DNA of 64,000 nt from Lunularia cruciata (GCA_948567375.1 OX419762.1:24382608-24446607); one strand, 5' to 3'. Numbered from the stretch's first letter, positions 10,892 to 23,164 are shown. The notes: generated from the letters alone by a model not told the origin. A program made the numbers and translations.

Positions 10892-11658
10892 TTGTATGGT
10901 CAAATTTTGGAGTCTAGATTGAGTACTTGGGCTGAAAAGTACAAAACTTGAGCTAAGTGCCAAGCTAGTTTCAGATCAAGCTTTAGCACTTTGGACCACC
11001 TATTTGTACTCCATGTTTTTTGGTGGAAATCTAAGGGTGTTGGGATAGCTCTCTATGTTGCATTTATTGATTTCACGAATGCCTTTGATAAGGTGCTTAG
11101 GAAATCTCTAAATGAAAGACTCATTCAAGTAGGTGTTTCAGTTGATCTGATTGGTGCTATCTCTAGACTCTATGAGAAAGTGGATGTGAGACTTTCATCT
11201 TTGAGCTCTCAAGATGTCCTTAGTACAATGGGTCTTTTCAAGATTGGTCTCTATCTCCAACTCTGTTTGGAATCTTCATCAACGATCTAGAGAGACTTCT
11301 CATGGAAGCTGGAGGTACAAGTGTACAGGTTGGCTCTTTGATGATACATGCACTACTTTATGGAGATGATGTAGTGCTCTTCTCCACCAATCCAAAGAGT
11401 CTATAGAAGTTGTTGGATTCTCTTCTTTGCTTTTGCAATCAAACAAAGATGGAGGTGAACCTTGACAAGTCCAAGGTGATTGTGGTGGATTCTAAAGGTG
11501 TCACACCTTTCTTTTGTTATGGACAGCAGTTAGAATAGGTTTCTTCATATAAGTACTTGGGCCTTGAATTTTCTCATGACTATAGTTGGTCTACTTGTGT
11601 GAAGATGAAAATCAATGCAAGGTTTAGAGCTTTGTATTCACTCATGAATCGCTCTAGA
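10892..11658 (+). mobile_element. LINE copy E, right part of the older copy split by D
   Basis: Continues copy R from TTGTAT: RT sequence from GQILESRLSTWAEKY through FIDF, the SPT box and the YADD position (LLYGDD here), ending at RALYSLMNRSR at 11658, where LINE similarity stops. It carries several stops and a small rearrangement near 11235. No 3' end is present, so the older copy was also truncated on its right by deletion or another event. Confidence 0.88.
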
Positions 11659-12189
11659 ATCATATATCGGCTCTGCCCTTTAACACTAAATATATATTCT
11701 CTCAAAATGTGGACAAAGGTGGTTCATTTTTCATCTATAGTTTGCCATACTCTCTTGCAATCTTTCTCTTTAAGACCCACCCCCTTGGAATTGTATTTCC
11801 ATTCTGAGGTATCTTTATATGATTTCATATATTGAGCACATTTTTTGTAAAGTCTTTTTACTATCATAGAAATTCAAAATCATCTCCCATGCATCACTAA
11901 GTAAGTGGCCCTATAACTAAATGCGAGGCTTTTTTGGACAAGCCTTTTACTATTCCACTCATGAATCTAACTGAAGTGTTTGGGATCATCCTAATAGTCC
12001 AATATTTGAGCATAGTGGTGAGAAACCATTATGAAACTATCGTCTTAGCCTTTAGTTGCTTTGCTGTTGGTACTCCCCAATCCACCCGAACTGGCTTTAC
12101 TCTTGGATCCGACAGAACAACCCTTCTCCTTGCTTGCAGAAAGTGGAACACTCTTGCCATCATCAATTGGGACAGATGCAACCATTTTC

Positions 12190-12297
12190 TCTATTGGTGC
12201 TTAGCCCCATGTTACCTTTTTTGTCTCTCCCTTGTACGGCTTGATGGGGTCTTCACATCCTTCATTTTTCCTACGCAGTCTCCTTTTATCTTTTCTC
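12190..12297 (+). repeat. Dispersed ~105-bp repeat, second copy at 33142-33246
   Basis: The block from CTCTATTGG through GCTTAGCCCCATGTTACC and CTTGTACGGCTTGATGGGGT to TTCATTTTTCCTAC recurs at 33142-33246 with few differences. The second copy sits in about 205 bases inserted in LINE B. The strings GTACGACTTGC and CGTACAAG/CTTGTACGG nearby recall organellar group II intron ends, so an organellar-derived fragment is possible, but I cannot confirm this. Confidence 0.6.
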
Positions 12298-12681
12298 AAG
12301 AAGTTGTTGAAATCAAACTCAAAGAAGAGGAAGGGTGCAAATTGAACTTGTTTTTTGTTGTCTTGAATGAGTTAAATTCATCCAGGACTTCTCTATTTCA
12401 CTAAAAATCCCAAACTTTGGTTTCAATTTCCCTGAGCAAATTTGTCTTACTGACTATGTTCTCTATCAAGTCGTCGGTGGGTGAGGTGCAATGTGTTTAA
12501 TCCTATCTACACATTCACTACAAAAAGCATGAAAACATCTCATCTGCTCACAATAACCAAAAATCAAGAGTTTCAACAAATTTCAAATTATACTTATTCA
12601 TTAATTTACCTCCTATCATTCCTATCATTCTCCATGTTGAGAAGTGGTTAAAATAATATGGATGGTTAACATTGACCTCAA

Positions 12682-12841
12682 ATCAAAACATTATTGAATC
12701 ACCGGATTTCCTAGTGTACTCCATTGTAAAGCCACATATCAGTTTGACACTTAAACCTCTCGAATCAAAACATTGATGGAACTACCGGATTTCACTAATG
12801 CACTCCACTATAAGCCACATATCAGTTTGAAACTGAAACCC
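12682..12841. repeat. Imperfect tandem duplication, ~80-bp unit
   Basis: Two units (12682-12762 and 12763-12841) share ATCAAAACATT, then ACCGGATTTC, then GCCACATATCAGTTTGA, with several substitutions. It has no coding potential and looks like an old local duplication. Confidence 0.8.
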
Positions 12842-13273
12842 TTTCCTCCCGGATTCCACTTTTTGGTACCCATAGTTCATTTTTACACAGGCTTTTCATT
12901 AATAACATCATCAACTGTTTCCGATAAATGCAACAAAATTTGTTATCTGAATTCACCTTTCCAGAAAGGCTAAAGTCTAAAGTAAACCCCTAGAATATCC
13001 TAATATAAAATACTAACCCGTACCATCATCGTATGTTGCGGTATTCCACATTTTGCTGTCCACGTTCCATGCTTGAGAACATCTTACAAGCCATCGTGTT
13101 TTGAGGTTCAGTTCGTGGAACACAAACTCAGTAATGACCTCGTGACATCGTCTGATTGATTCGGCTTAACATACGTGCTTACCATCGCCAGCTTTGAAAG
13201 CTTTTTATCTCAGAATTAGAGTCATTCCAGATAATGCATTTGAAAATACCTGGATGATTCCAACAACCCTCAA

Positions 13274-13326
13274 TGGCATTAGTGGTGTGAAAGCTCATTA
13301 GAGGTAGCGCTTTTGAGTTCGATACC
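13274..13326 (+). other. Possible tRNA/SINE-like pol III box pair
   Basis: TGGCATTAGTGG (13274-13285) resembles an A box with one mismatch, and GAGTTCGATACC (13315-13326) resembles a B box. The ~40-base spacing is normal for tRNA genes and tRNA-derived SINEs. No full cloverleaf was found and the ends of a SINE were not recognised, so this may be chance or a relic. Confidence 0.3.
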
Positions 13327-14036
13327 TCCATTGTAGGCTCCTAAACCAAATACCCTCCCTGTATCCGCAACCATCTGTCCAATAACCCTCTGCGTGTCCA
13401 TGGGAATTTCCATTAACCAGAGACCTTCCTGCGGTTGCGTCCATCTATTTCATTATCCTCTCTGTACGTGTCAAGGTAGAGAAATTCATTCTATTGACAA
13501 ACATTTGCATACTCCATGGTCAATGAGAAGTGTTTGTGGAGTCCCAAAATTGACTGGCGAGACTAATCCAATTTGACAAATTCACTCGGTGGTGTTGTGA
13601 CTCGAACAAAATTTTCCAAAAGGCACCTCCGTTGATCCGAGAGAGAGAGGATAAGAATAGAACCTATCTAACTATGTGAGCTAAACACAGGATCTACAAG
13701 TTCCGACTCTTCATATCCTGTTTTGGAGTTCTTTCCTAATCATGAGGCAATATACGCCAATAAAGCCACGACAGACAGTGAACAAGGGCTGAAATTTCCA
13801 ACTGTAAGTTGCGCTTCGTCAAAGAACCGCTTGATTTCCCACGGAACTCTTCCGATCGCAACCCATGATTGGCATGGCAGTGTGTTCCAAGACCTTAAGA
13901 TGGGAGTATGTAGATCATGTTCACTATCATGATCTGATGATTGAAAGGAGACATCCATAATTTTGGACTGACGAATGTAGAATTCAAACTTCGATGAAGC
14001 CCATATTTGTATAGCTTTCTTCAAATAAATGCGGTC

Positions 14037-17000
14037 TTAAACTGACCCTGTAGCTACAGCAGATGGTGGAGGGCCTGATGGTGCTGGGCCATTAGCATGC
14101 CCGTTATACATCATACCGCCACCTCGGCTCCCACGTCCTCCTCTGCCGCCCCCACCAAAGTGATTCCGCGGATAGAAACCACCATGATCAAAAAACTGAC
14201 CACCTCGGCCACCGTTCGGATAGCCACCTCCTCTGCCAGTCCTACCACCTCGTCCGTTTGGGAAACCCCCTCTTCCCCCTCGGCCACCATATCCGCCTAC
14301 TCTTCCCCTCATATTTTGGTATCCACCACCCCTCGATCCTCCTTGAAGATGGCCGTGATTTGGATGCTGCGGACCTGGATGACCCTGTTGTACATTCACT
14401 GGCTGAGCGTGTTCTTGCTCGGAAGAATTTTCTTGTACGGACGTTGCCTGGCTGGCTTCATCGTGTGAACCAAACTACAAAATTTGTCAAAGTTGTAATC
14501 AGCAAAACGGGACCTCACGAATGCCAACCAGGTCTCCGGTCAAAAACCATCCCGTCAAATAACCAGCAATATCCCCTACAATACTGACCAGGGCATTCAA
14601 GAACTTCCAGTTGCACAAGGCATCTAAAAAAGGCATTATCTCTCAGGACCGTGGGACTACCGAACATAAAACCTAGGTGGCAACTGAGCTTTCAAAGTCT
14701 TGAGTTCATGAAATTTCTCCAGGTCGATCCCTGATTAGTTTCAGGGAAACAGAAAACACGTATATCTCATGTGTCCAAATCGGTCAACGTTACGCCAAGA
14801 AGTGCGAGGTTCGAACTGGCTTTGCCCACAATGCTCATGAACCAGGCAACTTCACCGTGAAAGACAGCGGATAATATCAAAAAGAGCAGCTTACCTGTGG
14901 GGTATCCGCAAGCGCACCCATGGTTTCAGGAACAAATGGGGCTGTGTTTGTCAATGCCACTAATGAACTAGTGGCTAGAGGTATCCCGTTGGCAAGAACC
15001 ATAGGAACAGTGGGAAGATACTCTGCTCTCGGCTGATAGTACTGGGCAGGGACGCCCACATCCTGCAGGCAGAAATTTAAAATTAAGTGCACCTGCTTCC
15101 TCAAGGAACCATGGAGACAGTTCTTGCGGATAGGAGCACAGGCGTTGCACACCGAAGTACTGGTCACTTTCCATCAGTAAACAGCAAATAGGAGTTCCCA
15201 ATGGTCCCTGGGCAATAACCCAGGGATCACACCAGAATAGCAGCGATTACATAGTTGAAGCGTAGCAACAGGTATCCGAGATAGTACGTACTTGATAGTA
15301 TCCGACAGAACCATCATCCTCTTCGCTGATATTACTCCCTACGACTGGAGCCTCCAAAACTGAAGCTTTTGTCACATACTGACCTGCAGCTGTAGCAGCG
15401 GCAGCGGCTGTTTGCTGGCTAACGGTTTGCAACTCTGGTGTCATGGTGAAGTATTCTGACGACAGTATTCTGTTCAATCTCTCCCTAAGTCTCGAGTCTG
15501 GCAAAATGGGTCAAGGATAATGGTATGAAATACTTCTTTCTAGCACATTACACAGTTAGACTGCCAGATTACCCTGCTATTAAACTCATCGACCATTTAC
15601 ATCGAACAGAACCTACGGATGGCACGTCCTCGGAGGAGGTACAAGCACATTGATTCGGTGTATGAGACGATATGACGATAGTTTCCAGGCTCCCCCGTAA
15701 GAACAATAAACGTGAGTAAACATCATAACTCCGGAAGGAAACTAGCATGCACCGGAATAGACTTGGATAGACAGAAGAGACCGCCAGCTGTCCCTATGCC
15801 TCACAAATAACACAAGATTCACGATTTCGGGACAAAGGGAATTGAGGTTCCGGGTAACCAAAGCAAAAGTGTTGCACACAAAGCTGAAGACCAACAACGT
15901 TGCAGCGATCTTCAACTACTCGTTCCCAATTTACATGTCTCAGAGGACGAGATGTATGGGCAGGGCCGACTTTGAGCCGACTAACAAGAAAGTTAGTCAG
16001 CTGACTAGCACAAAATTGAGGAGATAATACGATACACGCGAACACCTTGTCAGGTGGAGACATAGGACAGGAGCTACATTTATATGCTCGCGTATGGCTG
16101 TCTACAACTAACGGAGTGAAAGAGATGATCACAACTGCAGAGGGAAACTAAAACACACAGGCGGAGTAGGATACATGAGATAGCAAGTTCTCCAACCGGC
16201 CCATCCGAGCTAGCCATCCACGCTTTCGCGTGTTCCACGCACTTCTCAAGAGCTTCCTTGTGAGATAGGGTAACATTAGGAGATCTTGTTGTCAGCAACG
16301 ATCCGAAGATGGAGAGAGAATCCAGATCACCTTCAACCAATGGTGTGGTAGCGTCATCGGTCACAAAATCGTAGGACAGGCATGAGCTCCTCTCGTGCAC
16401 TTTGGTCCAGACAAAGGAAGGAGCTTCTCCTTGAGAACGAACATCGAACAGCTGGGCGAAGTACAGAAGTTTCAAGAGATCTCCAATCTGCGTGTCAGAT
16501 AGGGACGGAGTCTGCTCCAGGCTTTCGGGTAAATGACAATCAGGACCATTGTGAGTTTCAGTTTCCACTGCTTCAGATTCATTTTCATCAGTTTCATCAT
16601 TGCCGAGCTCCTCGGCTTCCTCCGTGAAATGGACAAGATCTTGTTCCTCGTGGACCTCTGCTACGTCTTTCCCTTGTTCGCCCTCAAAAGTGGCAGACTT
16701 TTGGTCCTTTTCAGTCTCGTCACCAACACTCTCTTCTTCATCCCGTCGCTCAAGAGATGCCGCCATAAGCTCCTTCTCTCTCTCTGTGACCTCCTCCCTT
16801 ACAGCAATAAGGAGCGGCTGCCGGAGCTTTTCATACTCGTCGATCAGCGCCGCGATAGCTATCTTAGTCTTTAGCACGTCTTCCTGCTCCTTGTTTACAA
16901 TCTTCCCCTGCGCTTTATTCTCCTCTATCTGTAGTATCCTATTGAACTTCTTTCTGAGAGCTCTGAGCCTCTTGCTCATCATGGTCAGAACAGGCCCATC

Positions 17001-17060
17001 CTTCGGGCCCCCAGTATTTGCATACCCCTCATCTGCGTGCGCTCCTTCGAGTCCGGCCAT
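14037..17060 (-). CDS. Caprin-like RNA-binding protein with C-terminal RGG tail (4 exons)
   Basis: Proposed join on the minus strand: 17060-16175, 15497-15292, 15062-14895, 14474-14037, about 565 residues. Splice sites are GT-AG, with introns of 677, 229 and 420 bases and matching phases. The ATG at 17060 is the first in frame (GGAATGG context). Residues ~28-110 form a basic then charged coiled coil (SKRLRALRKKFNRI, GKIVNKEQEDVL) resembling the conserved HR1 block of animal caprins. An acidic stretch and a second helical block (DLLKLLYFAQLF, ~195) follow. The last ~100 residues are RGG/GGY-rich (GGYGGRGGRGGFP, NGRGGRTGRGGG), typical of RNA-binding tails. Animal caprins join G3BP in mRNP granules; a like role here is inference. 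The exon 1 donor is uncertain: a second in-phase GT 18 bases further on would add six residues. No disabling mutation is seen. Confidence 0.72.
15994..16007. other. 14-bp perfect palindrome in intron 1
   Basis: TAGTCAGCTGACTA reads the same on both strands and lies inside the first intron of the caprin-like gene. It may be chance. No function can be inferred from this alone. Confidence 0.5.
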
Positions 17061-17425
17061 TCCCGTCAAGCCTTCTAAATTTCCACTTTCACTCGTTCTT
17101 CCCTTCGCAGCACCACCGCGTCCCTCTCCTCACACACTCATCGCATCACTCCTGAAGCAATTACACAGCCCCCTACCTGCTTATTCGTGGCGCTGCACCG
17201 ACTGAATTTGTTCGAGCAACATACACTCCGCAGGCTTCCTTCCGACCCTCCGTCCCTAGATATCCGATTTTGTCAAAATCCTCTCCCTCGTCGCACTGTC
17301 GTCCGCTCTCACGGCTATCGCTCCTGCTCCTGATCTGATCTACCTGTAAAACAATTTCAACTGTGCGCAGCGAAGGAGACATTCACATCACCCATTCGAA
17401 ACGCCATTTCTTTTGGGATTGCCTC
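17061..17425 (-). other. Presumed 5' UTR and proximal promoter of the caprin-like gene
   Basis: GC-rich DNA upstream of the ATG without a coding continuation. The plus-strand open frame across 16600-17205 is serine-rich and is only the antisense shadow of exon 1. No TATA box was placed with confidence, and a 5' UTR intron cannot be excluded. Confidence 0.45.
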
Positions 17426-17453
17426 AAACCCTAAATCCTTTCCCAAACCCTAA
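17426..17453 (+). promoter_or_regulatory. Two telo-box motifs upstream of the caprin-like gene
   Basis: AAACCCTAA occurs at 17426-17434 and again at 17445-17453. Such telo-boxes are frequent near transcription starts of plant genes for translation and RNA handling and can act in either orientation. They lie about 370-390 bases upstream of the predicted ATG, compatible with a position at or near the transcription start if the 5' UTR is long. Confidence 0.55.
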
Positions 17454-19597
17454 TTCACTTCCCAACTCCCTCTCTACTTGTACTGGTCGTCCTCACCAAT
17501 TCTCTATATGTTACCTTGAAGCCATGTCCTGTATTTTGCTTCCGGTCAAAGTTTCTCTACAAATATTAGATAGGTCCAGCACCACTCACAAGGCTCTTTA
17601 AAGTACCATCACCTTTCTTCCTCTCTAATTGTTGGATGGGATGCTCCGAGAATCGGCATCGAAATAGAAAATTCATCAACGTCTTTTGAAGAGCAGTGGT
17701 TCCGGGACCCGACGCAAATAAAGGGTTCAAAGAATTCTGGTGAACATCCGAATGTGCCAAGCAACAGTCAAGCTAGTGTGTAAAGTGTAAAACCCATCGC
17801 GATAAAACAATGAATATGAAGCCCAGAACGAGGTAAGGTGGTTGTAGAAAGAGGTGTTAATTACGTTTTTCGATTTAAGTAGCCATACCAAAAGTAAAGC
17901 AAATATAACGCCGGGAAGACTCGAAGAATAAAATACAAGATACAAGATAAACAAGATAACCGAGACGGCATACGAGGACTATCTATCTCACAACCTTATA
18001 ACATACAATATACAAAATAACGGAGACTTATAAACTACTTTACAAGTTTATACTTTTAAGTCTCAAAATATTTTTGTGGTATTTGTCATTTTGACGGGAA
18101 TTAAGTATCTATCTATTCTTACCTTATAATCACGAAGATTAAATCAAATGTATTTTCTTGGTTAAAAGTACATATGTATAGATATATATCCACCAATTTT
18201 TAGGATAACAGATAAAAATAGACCGGATGATTAAGGGATCCATTTCAGAACTATAGATTTAAGGTTCAACCTATGGTGCATACACTTTTGATGTGTATTG
18301 ATCCATTTGGCTACTAGTGGGTTGGGGGACACTTGGTATACTAATCCGTAGTTATAGTTATTATTGATGTCAAAAGTCAAGGGTTGCCAAAAATCTTAAC
18401 ATCAAACATTTCATTGAGGGAAAGAAATAGAATCTTAAGAAATATGGTGCTATTCATTTGGTAATTTTTGGATGGTCATGTCAAGGATATTCTTGCTGGC
18501 CAAGGAAGAGTTTACAAGATCCACATTCTAGTATATTTTGGGAGATACTATGTATACTATGACATCTTTAGGTTCAACACATAGTTCTATGACATACATT
18601 TTGGAGAGTATCCTTTCATGGGTGATTCTTATATACAAGTAATGGCAAGTATATATTAGATCTAATATTGGATTGTAACACCTTTTGGTGCATGTATGCT
18701 CTAATAGTATTGATCTTCTATGCTCTATTATGCATGTATCTATTTAGTTTTGCATTGTATGTAGTTAAAGATATTGTTTATATAGAGGTTAACAAAGCTT
18801 TTATTTTAGTCATGATTAATAAGAGTTAGTCATAGCCAAGATAGAGGTGACACTAATTAAAAAGAAGATGAAAAAGTGAGCACTACTATTTTGGATTACA
18901 TTGTATTGATTTTGTTTTGTTTTTAGGCCTTTTAAATTTTTTCACTTTGAGGAAAGAATTGAGAACTCTTAGATCCACAAGCCATTTTGGTGTAGATTTT
19001 TCTATGGTGAAAGGATAGCCCATGTGAAAGAATCGTTGACTTAGTTGTTAGATCAAGATAAGACTACATGCTTAGGAGATTATTTCCATAGGTTTGGATA
19101 TTCCCTCATCTAAAGTCAAATTTTTGACTTTATATGACCTTTAGCCTAGTAACTTGAGTTACTCCAATAACTATTAAATTTGGTTTGTAGCTATTTCATA
19201 AATATATAAACTAGAAATCAGGGAGTACTCATCATCCTTTTATTTGTAAATATCTCTTTTTCGTTGAGTTCTCTAGAGAGCAATGGCTTGAGTCTTGGAG
19301 GTGCCTTGAAATTTTAATATTGGAGTGTGATGGAGTTTGGGTTCTTTGCCTTCTTAGTCCATGGTGTGCTATCTTAATACCCATCAGAGATTCATCATGA
19401 GTGAGAAACAAGCCTGCTCATAGCACCTATTGTGTTGTTTGGATATGGTTAGAGGTTGACTTTGAGTCTATCATCTTTGTCTTTGGTGGACAAACCTCTT
19501 ACCTATATAGGTTTTATAATATGCCTATTGATGGTATTCATGACAACCCAATGTCAATGCAATTTTCTCCTTCAAGGATATAGATTGGAAGATTTCC
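17454..19597. other. AT-rich intergenic DNA, nothing recognised
   Basis: About 2.1 kb of low-GC sequence with no open frame of note and no similarity to the LINE or LTR families of the window. It may contain decayed elements too old to see by eye. Confidence 0.6.
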
Positions 19598-19650
19598 ATA
19601 GCCTTTTGACTCTTTTGGTCTTCTGGGCTTTATATTTCATTGTTTCATTG
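19598..19650 (+). mobile_element. Isolated LINE 3' terminus (53 bp)
   Basis: Contains only the end of the family (AGCCTTTTGACTCTT through GGGCTTTATATTTCATTG and a second TTTCATTG), then switches to LINE B coding sequence at ATAGACCATTC. It is either an extremely 5'-truncated insertion in LINE B or the tail of a lost upstream copy. Confidence 0.75.
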
Positions 19651-21504
19651 ATAGACCATTCTAGTGCTTGGTCTTGCTCTTCCAAAGATCTTATGTCCAA
19701 CCCCATGAGTGAGCACTTTTTGAGAGCTTTGGTACTAATTGTAGCTTGAAGATCTTGAATGCCCTTTCTCAATTTCCCAAAACTTGTAAGAGCAAATATT
19801 TTGCTTTTGGTGGATCAAGCACCATAGATTATATGCTCACCTCACCCAATGATATACACCTTGTCTTGAATTTTGCTATTTTAGATCCTCAACTTGAATC
19901 TCACCATGCACCTCTATCTTGTGCCATCCTTCTTCCTTGCCCCAATAGAACCACATTACCTATTGAGATTTTCACAAGAGAGATTTGTACCAACAAGCTA
20001 TCTAAGAGAAATTGAGCTCTATGGAATGGAGTTTTGATTTTCAATAACATAGTGATTAGTTGGTTGAACTTCTTCAATCTACATCAAGTACTTTGTTTCC
20101 AAGAGGTTTTCACAAGAAGAGACTTGGTCTCACTTGCAATAGGTGGTATGATGCTGATTGTAAAATGGAAAGGATCAAAGCTACAGATAGGTCTCTTGAT
20201 CAGATTGCACAACATCGGGCGTTTGTCTCTTATGGAAAGTTGGTGAAGTGCAAGAAGAAAACATTTCTAAGACTTAAGGGGGTTGAGTTTAGCATTGAAC
20301 TAAAAGGCAATCCCAAGGCTTTTTAAAAGAAGCTTACTATTAGATCTCAATCTCCATTGTTGGACTTTGAAGGAGCTTTGTAACTATGTCAAGGATCTAT
20401 ACTTCTTCCCTACTACTCCAAGCATGGCACCTAGCTTGGGATCTGCTCTCACCATCTCTGAAGCTGATGTCAAGTGCCAACTCAAGAAGTTGGCTAATGG
20501 TAAGATTGAAGACCTTGATGGACTTTGTGTTGAACTTTTGAAGTGGGGTGGTAGCCATCTGATTCTATTACTCACTTCTCTCTTGAATGAGGCAATCAAG
20601 TGTGGCTTTCTTGATAGATGGTGCTTGAAGAAGGTAGTTGGTAGTATCTTTGCCAAATTGTATGGTCAAATTTTGGAGTCTAGGTTGAGTACTTGGGTTG
20701 AAAAGAACAGAATTTGAGCTAAGTGCCAAGCTGGTTTAGGTTAGGCTTTAGTACTTTGGATCACCTATTGTTACTCCATGTTTTGTTGTAGAAATCTAAG
20801 GGTGTTGGGAGAGCTCTCTATGATGCATTTATTGATTTTAGGAAGGACTTTGACAAGGTGCTTAAGAAGTCTCTAAGTGAGAGACTCACTAAAATTGGTG
20901 TTTCACTAGATTTGATTGGTGCTATCTCTAGACTCTATAAGAAAGTAATTGTAAGACTTTCATCTTTTAGCTCTCAAGATATCCTTAGCATAATAGGTGT
21001 GATTAAAGGCTGCTTTCTTTCTCCAACTCTATTTGGAATCTTCATCGATGACCTAGAGAGACTACTCATGGAAGCTAAAGCTATAGGTGTATAGGTTGGG
21101 TCTTTGATGATACATGCACTCCTTTATGCAAATGATGTAGTGCTCCTCTCCACCAATCCATAGAGCTAACAAAAGCTCTTGGATTCTCTTCTTTGCTTTT
21201 GTTATCAAACAAAGATGGAGGTGAACCTTGACAAGGCCAAGGTGATTGTGATGGGTTCTAAAGGTATCACATCTTTCTTTTTTGATGGACAATGTTTGGA
21301 GCACATTTCTTCTTATAAGTATTTGGGCCTTGAGTTTTCTCATGACTATAGTTGGTCTACTTGTATGAACATGAGAATCAATGCACGGTTTAGAGCTTTG
21401 TATTTGCTCATGAATCACTCATGAATCTCTCTAGACTTACTCATCTTACCACATGGGAGTTGAAGAAGGTGTTGTTTAGATCTCTTGTGTAGCCAATGGT
21501 TTTG
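19651..21504 (+). mobile_element. LINE copy B, left part (endonuclease C-terminus to RT thumb)
   Basis: 5'-truncated LINE carrying the last part of the endonuclease (FGGSSTIDYMLTS; HAPLSCAILLPCPN) and most of the reverse transcriptase, with stops and small deletions throughout. It breaks at VVLYGA (21504), where the LTR element starts, and resumes at 32642. The target pentamer was probably TTCTC, now TTTTG on the left and TTCTA on the right. Confidence 0.9.
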
Positions 21505-23158
21505 TGTGGTACCAACATTTTTTTTTTCTTGAAATGGAGAAGAAGAAGTGTATAGAGAAGTTGAATTGCGCCTGTATGGCCAAAGAAGGCAAAGAAAAGA
21601 GTCTTCAGGATGAAACCCGAGGTAACGTGGCTTTGGGTCATAAGGCAAAGTACTCAGACTTGCCTTGTCAGCATACAACCCAAAGTAAGAAGTCTTTGTA
21701 TCAGGGGGTGCTCAAATTGAGGCAAAGATAGTGTAACAACTTTTCTTTGGGGCAAGAAATTCAAGAAAGGACCGTTCAAAAACTGGCGGTCATATGCATG
21801 AAGTACACTTGACAGTGATAGGCGCATGCAAGCGGTGTGATTTCTTGGTAGAAACTCGAATTGAAGAGAGACAAAGAAGGCATGACTCTATAAAAATTGG
21901 GCTAACGACAAAGCAATGTCAAGCAATTTTCCTTTGCCGTTGAGGAGTCATCCTGCAAGAGATCGTGGGAAGGGAAGTAGAGTTGAAGATGCGCTAGTGT
22001 GTAGAGGAGAATTCAAGAGAGTTCACCCAAGAGACAGTAGGAAGAAAGAAAGATAGGAGGAGGAAAGAAGAACTCTGAATTCATAGTGAGAAATCATGCG
22101 GTTTGGAGGTTAGATGTGATTGCAAGAATCTAAGTCTTGAGCCAACTTCGGATCACATTCTTAGCGTGGAACTGGAACGTGAGTTTTCCAAGATTCATGA
22201 CCAAGATAATCGAGAGTAAACGTCTCGATGGCCCCGAGGAAGAGGGGAAGAGAGGAAATCCGGCTTGTTGGACAAAGTCGGATTGGAGATTAGTACTCGG
22301 AAGAGAGGTAGGCACGGAGCAAGGTGCCACGTTCTTGATGAAGGGAGAGGTAGCCAAAGAAACCCAAGAAGTGAGGGATGCCTTCTCTTTGAAGAGGACG
22401 AAGACTGGGTACAAAGTAGAGAGTAACAAAGATCCGGTCAAGAGAGGGATTGTGAGTGCTCTCATGGCAATCCTAAAGCAAGAGAGAACAACTTATGTGA
22501 TGAAACACCAAGCGGTGTTCTTCCATAAGATGTTTGTAGGAGAACCCATCAATTGGGGGAGGTGCTTCCATGGGAGAACAAGGCAGATGGTGTGGAATTT
22601 GTGGGATAAGTCACCTCCACACTACATTGTGCCGTTTGCAGCATATTTCTACCTTGAGTTGAATTTGCTCAATGCGGCGGAGTGCAACAAAATGGTGTTG
22701 TACTTTCATCCCAACTTGAGAAAGGAAGTTGAAGCGGAGGAGCAACAGTATATTCTTCAGATCCGAAGCAGTGATGAGAACTATGCATAGATGGGGAAGA
22801 GTGCATAGGTAGAAGTAAGTACTCCAAAGTTGAAGAAGCAAAGTCAACAAGGAGAAGGCAAAGACATAGAGAAGACGAGACCTCGGAAGACCAGGAGACA
22901 AAACCCGAGGAAAGGTATGGTGGTGATTGTGTCGTCGGAAGAAGACTTAAAGAGCAAAGCCGAGTGCAAGTCCGAAGACTCGGAATGCGAAGAAGAACCC
23001 CAGCTTACACTACAAAGTGGGGATACAAGTAGTGATAGCGATGAAGGCGTGGAGGTGATGTCGATGCCTACAAAAGAAGAAGAAGTTTGGGTGGAGCTTG
23101 AGGAAGAGAGTAACACGAAGTTGGAGGACAAAGTGTCCGAGCCGGAGGAGAAGAAGAT
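21505..23158 (+). repeat. 5' LTR, first part (up to inversion breakpoint)
   Basis: Matches 28858 to about 30520 of the 3' LTR and ends at GAAGAAGATT, where inverted gag sequence begins. A TATAAAAA at 21889-21896 lies just before the ATG at 21916 of the LTR reading frame. In the 3' LTR the same site reads TACAAAAA. Confidence 0.85.
21916..23158 (+). pseudogene. LTR-encoded protein, N-terminal part (5' LTR copy)
   Basis: Same protein as in the 3' LTR. The N-terminal basic segment starts at ATG 21916 (SSNFPLPLRSHPARD). A one-base loss near 22050 shifts the frame, and the globular region follows in the frame open from 22137 (FLAWNWNVSFPRF; QAVFFHKMFVGEPINWGRCF; PPHYIVPFAAYFY). An acidic stretch with stops TAG at 22788 and 22806 then runs to the inversion breakpoint. 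The matching C-terminal part is on the minus strand at 25893-27208. Function is unknown. Confidence 0.7.
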
Positions 23159-23164
23159 TGGGGT

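Larger units (their letters stand above)
11659..14036. other. Low-copy intergenic DNA between LINE E and the host gene
   Basis: About 2.4 kb without a convincing gene. It holds a segment repeated elsewhere in the window (about 12190-12297), an imperfect two-unit tandem repeat (12682-12841) and possible pol III boxes (13274-13326). The part next to 14036 should include the 3' UTR of the minus-strand gene. No clear AATAAA was located. Open frames here are short and show no recognisable protein. Confidence 0.6.

Noticed and set aside
13274-13326. A functional tRNA gene
   Set aside because: The A and B boxes are only approximate, and no acceptor stem or anticodon arm could be paired.
14097-14468. 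Plus-strand Thr/Ser-rich open frame opposite the RGG exon
   Set aside because: A shadow of the glycine/arginine repeat codons on the other strand.
16600-17205. Serine-rich 201-residue plus-strand open frame
   Set aside because: It is antisense to exon 1 of the caprin-like gene. Its composition is the complement of an acidic/charged coding region, with no domain or splice support.
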